Assembly: GCA_002682825.1 (NCBI GenBank)
Contig: NOKP01000006.1
Location: 1,302,001 to 1,366,000, forward strand
Reading direction: 5' to 3'
Length of the DNA stretch: 64,000 nucleotides
From: Neonectria sp. B-13
Taxonomy: Eukaryota; Ascomycota; Sordariomycetes; Hypocreales; Nectriaceae
The notes under the pieces were generated by a model that saw only the letters and a list, made by a program, of their open reading frames with translations, searched no databases and had not been told where the DNA came from. Position numbers and translations under genes: made by a program. The number at the start of each line of letters is the position of its first letter. Position 1 is the stretch's first letter. Shown here in pieces: positions 12,862 through 22,899 of this stretch.

Positions 12862-14073
12862 TCAGGTAACGACCATCTTGTCTAAAATCTTCTGGATGCC
12901 CTTGGTTAGGCCTTGGCCCTGGTCGATATCCTCGGCCATCCTGCGGGCGCGTTCGATGAGAACGGTAATGACATTCCGGGTGTACTCAAAGGTGCCTGTG
13001 GATTCCATGTAGGCGACCGCATATCGCTTCACCTGGGTGTCGGAGGTCTTTTGTTTCAGAATGCTGACGAGCTGGAGGTTGGAAGGGTTGGAGCGGATGC
13101 TGTGGATGACGGGGAAAGAGAACTTGCCCTCAGTCAGGTCCTCGCACATGCCCTTATTGTTGCTGTACTCCTTGGAGGAGAGGTTCATGTAATCGTCGCG
13201 GACTTGGAAGATGAGGCCGATGATGTTGACGAGGGGCACGCAGTCCATGGGGGAGCTAGACTGGGCCTGCATGAGTTTGATTCCGAGGCGGAAGAGCCCG
13301 CCCGTCTTGTTGCCGACCATCTCGAGGTAGTCCTCCTCGGTGGGGCAGGTGAGAGTGTCTCTCCAGAAGAGGTCCATTCCCTGGCCGCGATGGAGGTTGA
13401 CGAGCTCCTCGGCGAACATGGTGATGGCATCTGGGTTGTTGAGCTTCTGCAGCTCCTGGAGAGCCGTAAAGTAGATGTAGTTGGCCGAGTTGATGGTCTG
13501 CGCAACGCCGAAGATGTTGTGGGCGACGGGGAAGCCGCGGCGCAGCTCGGACGAGTCCTGGACATCATCGACGAGGAGGGAGGACTCATGAAGCATGCCG
13601 ACGACGCGTGTGATGATTTCGAGGCTGTCCGGGGGGACGTTGAGCCAGGCGTTGAAGGCGCCGATCAGCTGGGCGCGGAAGTCCTTGCCGGGATGGCTGA
13701 TGACATAGTCGTAGGGGCCGCGCACCACCTTCTCTTTGTCGTCGGTCCAAGAGCGCTGGGCGGTGAAGTTGAGGTCCTCGTGGGCGAAACGTTCGGGGTC
13801 GGGGGGAAGGCTGGGAGGGTGCATCATTCCGAGGCCTAGGGTGAGGGCTGGCTTTGCAGGGCGCTGCTTGGGGCTGATCCATTCGCCTTCGGGGACGGGG
13901 CGCAGCACGGATTTGGGCGGCGGAGTTGAGAGGTTGGTGACTCCAGAGCTGGAGGTGCGCGGGGGGATGACGTTGGGGGATGCCAGTGGGTTGGAGGGCA
14001 TCTTCTCCGTTTCTCTGGGCATCGACAACATGTATGAGATGGCGGTGGAATCGAAGGGTTGGTTGGGGATCAT
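12862..14073 (-). CDS. ggs1: Geranylgeranyl diphosphate synthase
   Basis: A single exon of 403 residues from the first ATG of the frame. The frame stays open upstream, but only with non-ATG codons in a Pro/Ser-rich pyrimidine tract that is more likely leader. The enzyme condenses farnesyl diphosphate with isopentenyl diphosphate to make C20 GGPP for protein prenylation, carotenoids and other terpenoids. The first Asp-rich motif DDVQD is at 169-173, [10 protein letters not shown] at 230-239, and the second motif is DDYMN at 293-297, followed by NKG and [15 protein letters not shown]. This is the polyprenyl synthase fold. About 100 residues of low-complexity N-terminus precede the catalytic core. 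No terpene cyclase or P450 gene is nearby, so this is probably the primary-metabolism copy (inference). Confidence 0.93.
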   Translation of the reverse strand: MIPNQPFDSTAISYMLSMPRETEKMPSNPLASPNVIPPRTSSSGVTNLSTPPPKSVLRPVPEGEWISPKQRPAKPALTLGLGMMHPPSLPPDPERFAHEDLNFTAQRSWTDDKEKVVRGPYDYVISHPGKDFRAQLIGAFNAWLNVPPDSLEIITRVVGMLHESSLLVDDVQDSSELRRGFPVAHNIFGVAQTINSANYIYFTALQELQKLNNPDAITMFAEELVNLHRGQGMDLFWRDTLTCPTEEDYLEMVGNKTGGLFRLGIKLMQAQSSSPMDCVPLVNIIGLIFQVRDDYMNLSSKEYSNNKGMCEDLTEGKFSFPVIHSIRSNPSNLQLVSILKQKTSDTQVKRYAVAYMESTGTFEYTRNVITVLIERARRMAEDIDQGQGLTKGIQKILDKMVVT

Positions 14074-14099
14074 GGAGCCGTGTGTGATCGGAATCGAGG

Positions 14100-14205
14100 T
14101 TGGAAGGGGAGAGGAAGTGCGGCGAGGGCGTCGACGAGAAGAAGGAGAAGGAGGAGTATAGGAAGGAAGAGGAAGAGGAAGAGGAGGAGGAGGAAGATTC
14201 GAGGT
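14100..14205 (-). promoter_or_regulatory. Pyrimidine-rich leader of GGPP synthase gene
   Basis: Immediately upstream of the chosen ATG, the minus strand is almost pure CT (plus strand GA-rich, about 14136-14200). Such tracts are common around transcription starts in filamentous ascomycetes. The assignment rests on position and composition only. Confidence 0.45.
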
Positions 14206-16730
14206 AGGATTGGAGGAGTTGGGTGGATGGATGCCTGCTCCTTGTGGTGGTGGTGGTGGTGTTTCTGACAAGGCAGCTTTCACAAGCTGTCTTCAAGGAC
14301 ACGGTACAAGCTCAACAAGTGCGACTTGCGATGCTGTCGATCGGATGTGCGGTTCGGTACCTATTGCAACAAATGTCATTGAGTGTCCAGCACAAACGAG
14401 CGCGAGTCTGCCTGATGCGCAAGTGAGGATGGAGGCGGAGGCAAAGGCGAAGACTTTAAAAAAGCCATTGTCATGTGCAAGGTCTTGCAGATGGGTGACG
14501 GAGGTTTAGAGGGGAAGGGGGGGGGGTAAGCTAGCAGCTGTACGTCGTACGTACTACGCACTAGATACGTAGTGTGGTAGGACTTCCACCTCTCATGGGA
14601 AATCCAATACGAGCTACAGGAAAGGTAGCTTCAGGGCTGTCGCATCGCATGCTAACAAGCGGAGCTCGCTAGCGGAGATGCCTGGGCCCTGGGATCAACA
14701 GTGGGGATAATCGGGGTTTGACACTGGACCGAAGTCGTTCGAGACAGTTTCTATACTGACTTGGGGAGGAGGGAGGGGGGGTGATGGGTTTGAGGCAGGC
14801 GGACAAGGTGGGCGCATGATGCTCTAGCTACTCACCTGGATGACAGTAATGATGATAATGCGGGGTTGTTTTGGAGAGGTCCGAGGAATGAAGCAACCGC
14901 GAATGCCGGGGAGACGGGGACTCTGCAGTGACAACAAGTCTTGTTTAGCCGAGTTCAGAGAAGCAGGTGATGATGGGCTATTGGAATGGAATTGGGCTTG
15001 GGCTCGGGCTGGGTTGGGATGGTGACGCTGAGGCTGCCATCAGCAGCTGACGATGGCGATGACGTCTCCCAAGAGAAGCAGCAGCAGAGCAGGCAAGCAG
15101 GGCTTCAGCAGGGAGCCAGCAGGAGTCTCCATATCCAATGCCAGATGGGACAGGCGAACGGAGGCGATGCGAGCGGGTCTCATCCTCATCTTCATGCACC
15201 AAGGATTCCGGGATGATGCAGCCCAACGGCGGGGAACCTCTCACGCGCCTCGTGGGCACCCGCTCCCGCTGCTTCCGCTGCTGTTTGATATGATCTGTCG
15301 AACCAAACGATGGATAATGGAAGGTCACGACGGCCACAGCATCGTAGAGATGGGGGTCGGAGAGCGAGGAAGTCTGGCCGTACCTGGGATTCAGGGGAGC
15401 TTGGTTTCGGAGGTCTGTCCGTGATGGCTTCGAACAAGACAAGCTTGGGTGTGACGCAGTACGAGTCTGGGGTTGTTTCAGAGACCAAAGCAAGAAGACA
15501 GCTTGGTATTGAAGAGGTGAGCGTTTGAGAACATAGGCGATGAGCTGGGAATGGGAAATTTAGTATCCATGGCCACCGTGTCCATGGGCCCTGGCGGACT
15601 TTAATATGTTGAGGCAAAGCTCATCCCATCCATCCATCATTGGGGAAAACCACACCACCTCAGCCCACTGGCTGTGCTCCCTTTCGATTTTGGAAGCCTG
15701 GTTCGTCATCTGCCTCCCTTGCCTTTTTAGACGGTTCTTGGTGGATGAGTGCGGTGCTGGGAGGGGGGATTATTGAAGCTTTACTGCCACGGCCCAAGTC
15801 AGCATGCGCACCTTGGGTTGAAGAAGCCGTGGCGTTCTGCATCGGTAGCTCAAACTCAACAAAGTCCTACAGGCACCCGACACTTTCACATGCTTTCCAT
15901 CCACCCATCCATCCATGGCATTGTCTATCCCCCTTTGGCCTCTGGGAGCTCGCCCAATCTGCGAACCTGCAGCCTGTCACGTCAGATCCCACTAAGCCAA
16001 TCCCAGCTGCAGGCGGTATCCTCCAGATCTCTCTGCCTGGGTGGACTCTCAGGCGATTCCAAGTCATCCTCCACGAGACTCCAGCGCATCACCTCGCCAT
16101 AAACCCCGGTGAAGCCGCCACAGCCAGGCACGTTCCAAGGCACTGCGCCCCTCCACTAAACCCGTCCGGGCAGCACTGGAACAGGCGCCCTCGGCGGGGA
16201 TGGCCCGGGGATGGCTCAGGCCCCCCGTCCACTGGAACCCTGGGCCATCTCCAGGGCGTCTAGAAGCCCGGCTGGGCCCTGAGCGCTGGAATCTCCATTG
16301 AAACGGCGCTTCATGCGAATAAACGCTAGGTGGGCTGGTTGCCGGGGAAATCGCACTTGCGCACGCACTTACAGCACCGGAAGCTCCAAGCCTCCAACAT
16401 AAACTCTTGGTTTTCTCTCCAGTCCCTTCTGATGTTTAGGCTCGGCCACTCCATCGCTGCTTGATACCCAATTTTTCTCTTCTTCACTTTTCAATGTATT
16501 AACACCATTCTCTCTGCAGCTCAAGTCGGTCTCTTCTGCCCTCACTCCTCCATCGCCGTGTCCTGTTTGCCTTGTCGTCCCGTCATCGTGCCGGTTGTTC
16601 TCCGTCGTCGTTCTTTATCGTTGTAAACAAACCCACAACACCACGCCCACCCGCCTCCATATTGTCGCTCCCTCTCTACATCTCCCTCCCACTCCCTCCC
16701 CCTCTCCTACACACACACATCATCATCACA
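14206..16730. other. Divergent intergenic region
   Basis: This lies between the minus-strand synthase gene and the plus-strand cdc14 gene. It holds a cluster of TACGT/ACGTA words at 14541-14572 and short ATCC runs near 15618-15637 and 15894-15917. The 250 bases before cdc14 are pyrimidine-rich, as expected for its leader. Frames of up to 207 codons in this stretch begin at non-ATG codons or lack any domain and are not called. Confidence 0.5.
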
Positions 16731-17696
16731 ATGGAGTCTCTTCTCTCTCTCGCCTTCGACAACCTCTCCTCCTACGATGGCCCTAAGATCCGAAAGGGCC
16801 TGCGCCAGGTCGAGGGCTTGCTCGCCCAGATCTGCCTATCCAACCCCCGCAACGACCGCACCAACCGTGGCAGAGACCCCGACAAGGACGACAGCGAGGC
16901 CTCGCCCTCGGGCAGCAAGGACCTCGGGCAGCTCGGTCAGGACCCGGCCTTCCGCCAATTCTTCAAGCTGCAGGAGGGCTTCGAGTGGAACGTTGCAATG
17001 CGCTTGATTGGGACCCTCGACAGGCTCATGGCCAAGGGAAGCGATGGGCAAAACGACCTCTTGATCCTCAGCGCCCTCGATCTTATCCAGGGTGCTCTGC
17101 TGCTACACCCCCCCAGCAAGTCACTTTTCATCCGGGAACAGAACATGAACGTACGTATGAACCTGGCAACGCCTTTGTGGTATCCGTTACAACTGTACCG
17201 TCACCTCATCGACTAACATTCCCTTTCTCAATAGCTCCTCCTCGACCTCCTCGAGCCCTTCAACTGCCCGGCAATCCAGTCCGCGACCCTTCTCACCCTA
17301 GTCACCGCCCTTATCGACACGCCCCGCAACACACGCACCTTCGAGGACCTCGACGGTCTACTCACAGTCACCTCCCTCTTCAAGTCACGGTCCACCGCTC
17401 GCGAAGTCAAGCTCAAGCTTGTCGAGTTCCTCTACTTCTACCTCATGCCCGAGATGCCCTCCATCCCCCGCGCCGACCAGCGCGACTCTGTCCCCGGGAT
17501 GCTTCAGCGTAGCCCCAGCAAACTCGCTGGTGCCTTTTCTGCCGAGTCCCGCCGCAAGCGCTCCGGCTCAGTCGAAGGCGAGATTACCCTCACCACCGAG
17601 GAGAAGCAGGGGCTGCTGAGCCAGCACTTAAGCAGCGTCGAGGACCTTGTCAAGGACCTCCGGAACTGCGCCCCCTTTGGAGGTGTTGTCTGTTGA
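16731..17696 (+). CDS. cdc14: Cdc14 SIN-component scaffold protein
   Basis: Exons 16731-17150 and 17235-17696 are joined by an 84-nt phase-0 intron (GTACGT donor, GACTAAC branch site, ATAG acceptor) to give 293 residues. The sequence is helical and leucine-rich throughout and resembles the fungal Cdc14 family of the septation initiation network, which binds the Sid1 kinase in fission yeast. It is not the unrelated Cdc14 phosphatase: no CX5R motif is present. An acidic, Ser/Asp-rich insert lies at about residues 44-63, and a Ser/Arg-rich segment (RSPSKLAGAF, SRRKRSGS) near the C-terminus could be phosphorylated. The ATG lies in a good context (CACAATGG) after a long CT/CA-rich leader. It converges with the cysteine-rich membrane protein gene. 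Confidence 0.88.
17151..17234 (+). other. cdc14: Intron of cdc14
   Basis: An 84-nt phase-0 intron: GTACGT donor, GACTAAC branch site about 18 nt before the ATAG acceptor. Splicing joins REQNMN to LLLDLLEPF. Confidence 0.9.
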
Positions 17697-17989
17697 GTCG
17701 GTCGAGCAGCTTGAAGAAGCTTCTTCATTACTCCTGTCGTTCCCATTTTGTTTCCTTTTACTCTTCATCTTTGGAAGACCCGGTCTTGGCGTTTACGGAA
17801 CTATGGTGGTCTTTTCTTGTGTCTGTCCTTTTGCATGGAGTTTTGAGCAAAGTCGGCCCTTATAATCGTTTCTTATGTACGGATTGCTCCTGGGTGAGTG
17901 AATTTGGATGGTCCCTCGCATGAACAGGATATTAGGCGTGGTTAGTAAAATAGGCGACCCCACGCACGGTTTATTTCGCATCATGTTAT

Positions 17990-19281
17990 TCATTCTGGTC
18001 GCTGAGCCGGCTTAATTGCAGGACTCTCTGGAGGTGTCGGGACCATTGATGACGATCGGTCCGGAGGAATATCGGTGCCGTAAAGTTCGTAGCGCTCAAC
18101 AACCTCGGAGCGGGGTGTCGCCACGAGACTGGAGTGCGTCGTCGGCGATAGGAACCCATTCCCGGTGTTGTCTTTGGCCGTCGAGTCAATCTCCACGGGC
18201 GCGGTGATATCACCGGGGCTCTGAGGCATCGAGGGCACTGCGCGGACATTACCCGGTGACGTCGACGTCGAGGCTACCGCCTGGGTAAACGGGCCAGGCA
18301 CAGCGTCCGGGCCGAAGTAGTCCTGCGTCAAGCCGTGGCGGGCCCGGCCGGGATCGGTGGCGGAAATGTCCGTCATGCCGTCCACTCCCGGGGCGCTCTC
18401 TTGGCCGCCGGAGCCCTCGATGCCGGCGGACTGGCGGCTCAGCGTGCGCTGGCGCTGGCGGCGCTTCGAGATGCATAGCCAGGTCAGGCCGCCGACGATG
18501 ATGCTGGTGCCCACTACGGCGCCGATACCGATGCCCGCCTTGGCGCCGTTGGAGAGGCTGTCGTCTTCGGCGCCGGGCTTGGGCACCACGGAGATGGACT
18601 CGGTCGGGTTCCCGGCGGCGCAGTAACCGGTGCTGCTCACCTCGGTGCAGTGCATCCAGTCGTCGCAGCACCCGGAGCCATCGGCGCACTTGTGCTGGGA
18701 CGTGGTGCAGCCGTCCTCGACGGGCGTCAGCAGGGCCGACTTGGACGGCTTCTGGGTGGAGGCGCATTCGCCGCCGGCCCGGCATTCGGCCCCGTAGGCG
18801 CAGCAGTTGCCGCCGAGGCTGCTCGCGCACAGGTAGAGGCTGGTCTCGGGGCACTTCCGCCCGCAACAGCCCTCGCGTGCGGTCGGGGTGCCGCTGGCGG
18901 TGACGGTGCGGGTGCAGAAGTAGGCGGTCGAGTCGCAGTCGGAGTCGGCGGAGCAGTTGGACCCGATGGGACAGCACTTGGCCTTCCCGTCGCGGTTGAC
19001 GTAGCAGTAGGTGTCATTCTCGCAGCACTCGTCGCCGAAGCCAACATCGAGGCCTGCGGTCGGGACGAGGTCAGCGCTGGCTGTAGGTGAACTCTGGGAC
19101 CTGACTTACAGCTGTGGTGGTCTTCGCCGCAGTCCACGTCGCGCTTCGCGAATGGATTTGACTTGTCGAGGAAGAAGCGCGGCATCAGCCCGTTGGGCGC
19201 AATGGGCAGCGAGCCATACCGCTCCATAAGCTGGGCGGTGGCCAGCCCAAAGGCGAGAGAGCAAGCTGAGAGGAAGCGCAT
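17990..19281 (-). CDS. Cysteine-rich single-pass membrane protein, unknown function
   Basis: Exons 19281-19110 and 19053-17990 flank a 56-nt phase-1 intron (GTAAGT, GCAG) and give 411 residues. Residues 1-17 form a signal peptide (MRFLSACSLAFGLATA). A Lys-Arg pair at 46-47 (NPFAKR/DVDC) looks like a Kex2-type processing site directly before the cysteine domain. Residues 51 to about 202 contain 24 cysteines, including six CC pairs, arranged in three related blocks. A Gly/Ile/Val-rich transmembrane segment (about 230-252) is followed by a basic stop-transfer (SKRRQRQR) and a Ser/Pro-rich cytoplasmic tail of about 150 residues. This is the layout of a type I surface protein. I do not recognise a named family; a wall or stress sensor, an adhesin or a receptor are all possible. 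Confidence 0.82.
19054..19109 (-). other. Intron of cysteine-rich membrane protein gene
   Basis: A 56-nt phase-1 intron with GTAAGT donor and CCGCAG acceptor. Splicing rebuilds a Cys codon (HHSC-LDVGF) and joins the signal peptide/propeptide exon to the cysteine-rich exon. Confidence 0.87.
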
Positions 19282-20403
19282 CGCGAGGTTTTGTCGGTGA
19301 AATCGGCGGGGGGGATCAAATCAGGCCGTCGGCATTGTTGCCTTGCGCCTGGTGTCTTGCAGCTGCTCACGGCGGAAACAAAGAGCGCGGTGAGAGTCGG
19401 ACAGAGTGAGAGAGAGGAACAAGGCGGCAGCGCCGAGAAAGAAGCCTCGCGTGGTCGAGAACCCATCAATCATGCATGTCAGACTGAACAAGGCTGGTTG
19501 GACTGGGCCAGGGTCGCACCGCCGCTGTCCCCTTTGTTCTCTGGACGAGGAGGCTTCGCCGCTTCAGCCAGCACCTACCTAATATGTCCTAATTAGGTCA
19601 TCCCGATGTGCATGTAAGATACGTGGCAGTGATGGACCTGGACTCGGGGATCGTGGATCGACTCCTGCAGCCGACCATCCTCTTTGTTTCGTCATCGGGA
19701 TAGCTCGAGGTGGTTGTACACAAAGCTGGAGCTGTGTCATTATGACGGGTGAGCTACTCCGCCTGTTGAAGCCAACCGGCCGCCATCATTTGGCCCGAAA
19801 CCGTCGTCTTGTCAAATGGCATTTTTCGATTAAGAGATTGTGCTAGAAACCCATAAACCGACAAAAACGTACTACGTAGTCGCGGATGTCCCCCCGCCGA
19901 GATCCTTTCTTCCGTTTACGGATCGTCTCGCCGTTCGTCCACGGCGGTGACGTCTGCTTCCATCCTAGGTCGCACAAAGATGGGCCAGGTGCAAGGGTTG
20001 GGCAAGATGGTTATCCTTGTGAATGAACGGAGAGGGCCCACCGGTTCCGTCTGTCAGTATTTAGTTGCAGATTTTAGAGTAGGTAGACCGATAGTGCAGC
20101 AATGGAATCAGGCTTAGTTAGAAATAGACATATGGAAACAAATGATGCGACATAACTATGCTTTTCGTTCATTGTACGGATACGTATCGCAGAGAAGTCT
20201 CCCATTGGCTGGTGGTTGATTGTGCCCACTGTAGCCAACCAATACGCCGGACCCCCGACTTACACGCACCTAAGTTACCTCCTACAACGACCTCACTTGT
20301 CAACATCACCACCAACACCTCACCAAACTTGCGGTTCAACACACTTCTGTTCCAAGACCTGCCGCTTAATACATAATATCCACAGCCTCTCTTCTCCAAG
20401 CCC
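19282..20403. other. Intergenic region upstream of cysteine-rich protein gene
   Basis: No gene is seen. The 5' side is the presumed promoter of the minus-strand membrane protein, and the AT-richer right part should include the 3' untranslated region of the dioxygenase gene. A 10-bp palindrome CCTAATTAGG lies near 19588. Confidence 0.5.
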
Positions 20404-21934
20404 TCAAGACCGAGTCACCCCCCGCTCCGCACAGTACTTGTCCACCTCCTTGCGCAGCGTCTCCCGCTGCCGTAGCGCCGCATCCATGATATCCTCACAC
20501 ACCTTACCCAGCCCGCGCTTGTCGGCGTCCTTGCCCGCCGCGTCCACCTGCATCATTTCCTCCAGGATCGCCTCCAGCTGGTTCGGCAGCCAGGTCACGA
20601 TGGGGCTGCCGCCCGTCGCCGTCGGGTGCGACGTGCGCTTCAGGATGTACTCGCGCGCGAAGCACCAGTGTCGCCACCGGAAGTCGCGCACCTGGTTGAG
20701 GATCTGGAGCCAGAGGCTGACCGACTCGCGTCGCAGATCCGCCTCCTCCGATGACCCGTTGACCGAGTGACGTCCCAGCGCGTAGTTCTTCAGGTCCAGC
20801 TCCGTCGAACGCTCCTTGACGTGCAGTAGGAAGCCCTTGTGGTTGCTGGGCCGGTACTCGCGGAAGTCGCGCAGGATCTCCGTCAGCGGCGTGCTGGGCA
20901 TGGGCACCTGGAGTAGGTTGTCCATTAGCGGCACTATGGAGTCGTTGGCACCGCTCTCGCCGCGGAACGACATGGGCTTGTTGTCGTTGATGCCTTCGTA
21001 CACGACGCCGTTGGGGAACATGGACTGCGACGTGATGCCGAAGATGAAGGTTCGGAAACTAGTGTACTCCATCGGCTTCGACTTGGACCACATGGTCTCC
21101 ATGACGGTGTTGATCTTCTTCAGGGCGCCCAAGATCGTCGCCAGGCCTTCATTGAAGTTGGCCCTTCGCTCCACGGGGTTGTGGTTGGAGGTATCAGATG
21201 CCGCATCCAGAGCCATGACGGTCCCTGCTACCAAGGGACCGGAGTTCTTGACCATGTCAATGTGCACAAGCACAAACCCGGCCTCTGATGAAGTGGGGTC
21301 TAGACCATTCTCAAAGGCTCGGATCAGCCGAAGGTTGGAGTATTCCATGCCAGCAGCCGGGTCGACCAGGCGGTAGTTGAAGAGGGCGTATGAGCCGGCA
21401 TACTCCATGAAGGGCTTGAAGCCACAGCTGAGACATGTCAGATATGTTTATCATCACTAGTAGAAGGGGGTGTTTGGTGGCTTACATCTCTGCACACCGA
21501 GCAATGGGATGCGCGATCTGGGCAGGTAAGACGTCTCGCCCAAGGCCGTACGGCTCGTCCTTGATGAACCGGTGATGACAAGGCTCAAGTAGGTACGCCG
21601 ATGCAAGGAACGAGTAGTCCCGATATAAGGCATTCTGGAGAGGAAGGTTGTCCTTGTACTTATCAACAGCTTCGGCCAGGTTGGGCAACTCATTGTCGAC
21701 CACCTCACCAAGCTTGTACTGAGCAAGGAGGCCGGGTTCCCCTGAGGCGGTCTTGACAGGCATCCGTTGGAGGATAGACTCGAAGGCATCAAACTCCTTG
21801 GGCAGCGTCACGATAGGGTTCATCCTTGGCAGAAATCCCCGCGTCGTGGACACCATGAAGGCTGGGAGAGACAAGTCATCCGGACGAGTGTCGTCCAGGA
21901 CGTGGAAAGGGGGCGTGCTACCGATAGAACCCAT
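20404..21934 (-). CDS. Indoleamine 2,3-dioxygenase
   Basis: Exons 21934-21486 and 21427-20404 are joined by a 58-nt phase-2 intron (GTAAGC donor, CTGAC branch, TCTCAG acceptor) to give 490 residues. This haem enzyme opens the indole ring of tryptophan to N-formylkynurenine, the first step of the kynurenine/NAD route. The IDO signature FRGESGAND starts at 304. RDFRWRHWCFAREYI holds the likely proximal haem-ligand histidine (403), followed by the family's HPTATGGSP segment from about 417. The start is the first ATG (MGSIGSTPP); the seven codons upstream in frame begin only at TTG. Fungi often hold several IDO paralogues with different affinity, and which type this is cannot be read from motifs. 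No other kynurenine-pathway gene is adjacent. Confidence 0.92.
21428..21485 (-). other. Intron of IDO gene
   Basis: A 58-nt phase-2 intron, GTAAGC donor, CTGAC branch, TCTCAG acceptor. Splicing rebuilds CAEICGFKPF, continuous with the IDO alpha-helical domain. Confidence 0.88.
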
Positions 21935-22071
21935 ATTGCCAAGGTAAAATAACAAGTGAAGGGATATCGAGAATGAAGTGAAGAAGTGTCTGGTAATTGC
22001 GCGAGCGGTGATTGCGATGGTATCTGGTTTTCTGTTCTCACTCTGGGATCTCGCCGCCGCCTAAGTACCCT

Positions 22072-22095
22072 GTGGCCGGAATCGATTCCGGCCAC
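22072..22095. promoter_or_regulatory. Perfect 24-bp palindrome upstream of IDO gene
   Basis: Half-site GTGGCCGGAATC is followed directly by its exact reverse complement, 138 bp upstream of the IDO ATG. A second copy with a 3-nt centre lies 460 bp further upstream. CGG/CCG half-sites in inverted orientation are typical of zinc-cluster (Zn2Cys6) regulators, but no regulator can be assigned from sequence. Confidence 0.5.
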
Positions 22096-22554
22096 GCAGG
22101 CGGGGATGAATGAGGGCGAACAGCGCCATCGGCACTTGTTATCTTGCGCAAGTGCGTCTGAAGCAGGTCACGAGCGGCTATCGCCCACGAAACGTAACAG
22201 AAACGCAGTTGATAGCCCCCTCACTGCCGTGCATCGCTGCGGGCGCTCGTATCGTGACGAATGCCCACAATGTTGAGGGCATCGCGGCTCAGGAGTCGAC
22301 ATATGAGTCGGCGAGCTGCGCATTTCGCATTGCAAGTGTCCAGAATTCAGCGTAGATCATAGATATCTGCTAGACGTTGGATTTAGCAGAAACTCCGGGA
22401 ATGAGTATTGAGGCTAAACTCATCCCCCGATGCGCAAGAGGACGTGGTTGTGAAGAGGCCGGACTCTGATTATGAAGTCGTGGTGGGTGGCCGGCGCACT
22501 TAAAGGATCTGGCCCCACTTGGTGCCGAATCTGACCGGCCACCGGTGGGGCCTA

Positions 22555-22577
22555 GTGGCCGGAATCTTTCCGGCCAC
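22555..22577. promoter_or_regulatory. Second GTGGCCGGAA inverted repeat
   Basis: 10-bp arms GTGGCCGGAA and TTCCGGCCAC are separated by TCT. The arms are identical to the outer ten bases of the palindrome at 22072-22095. Confidence 0.5.
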
Positions 22578-22899
22578 AGCACCAGGACGGCGCCGGACCA
22601 GTCCACGGCCTCACATTCGAGATCACTGCGGGAATATTGGAGCCCGCCGGATTGACCTGGCCTGGGTTATCTGGGGGAGGGTCCGTTCTCGGGCAGCCCG
22701 TGCCGCTTCCTTGCAGGTCAAGTCACAAAGCCAAGCCAAATGCATGCAAGCAGGTGTTGTTAAGTTCGCCAAATTTTCATTTCCATTTCAAATCATTATT
22801 CCTTCGTACGTAAGCGCGTCCATCTTCAAGCCACCCATGCCGTAATATTCGAATAGGGGGCTGTAGCCAGCCAGTCCAGTCCATCCTCCCTTCCACCCT

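Larger units (their letters stand above)
21935..22899. other. Intergenic region upstream of IDO gene
   Basis: This presumed IDO promoter region also contains the 3' side of the neighbouring repeat-protein gene. It holds two near-identical palindromes (listed separately) and no open frame worth calling. Confidence 0.55.

Noticed and set aside
12913..13839. 308-codon open frame on the plus strand
   Set aside because: It lies wholly antisense to the GGPP synthase coding region; its Gly/Val/Asp/Glu-rich composition is the expected mirror of GC-biased codons.
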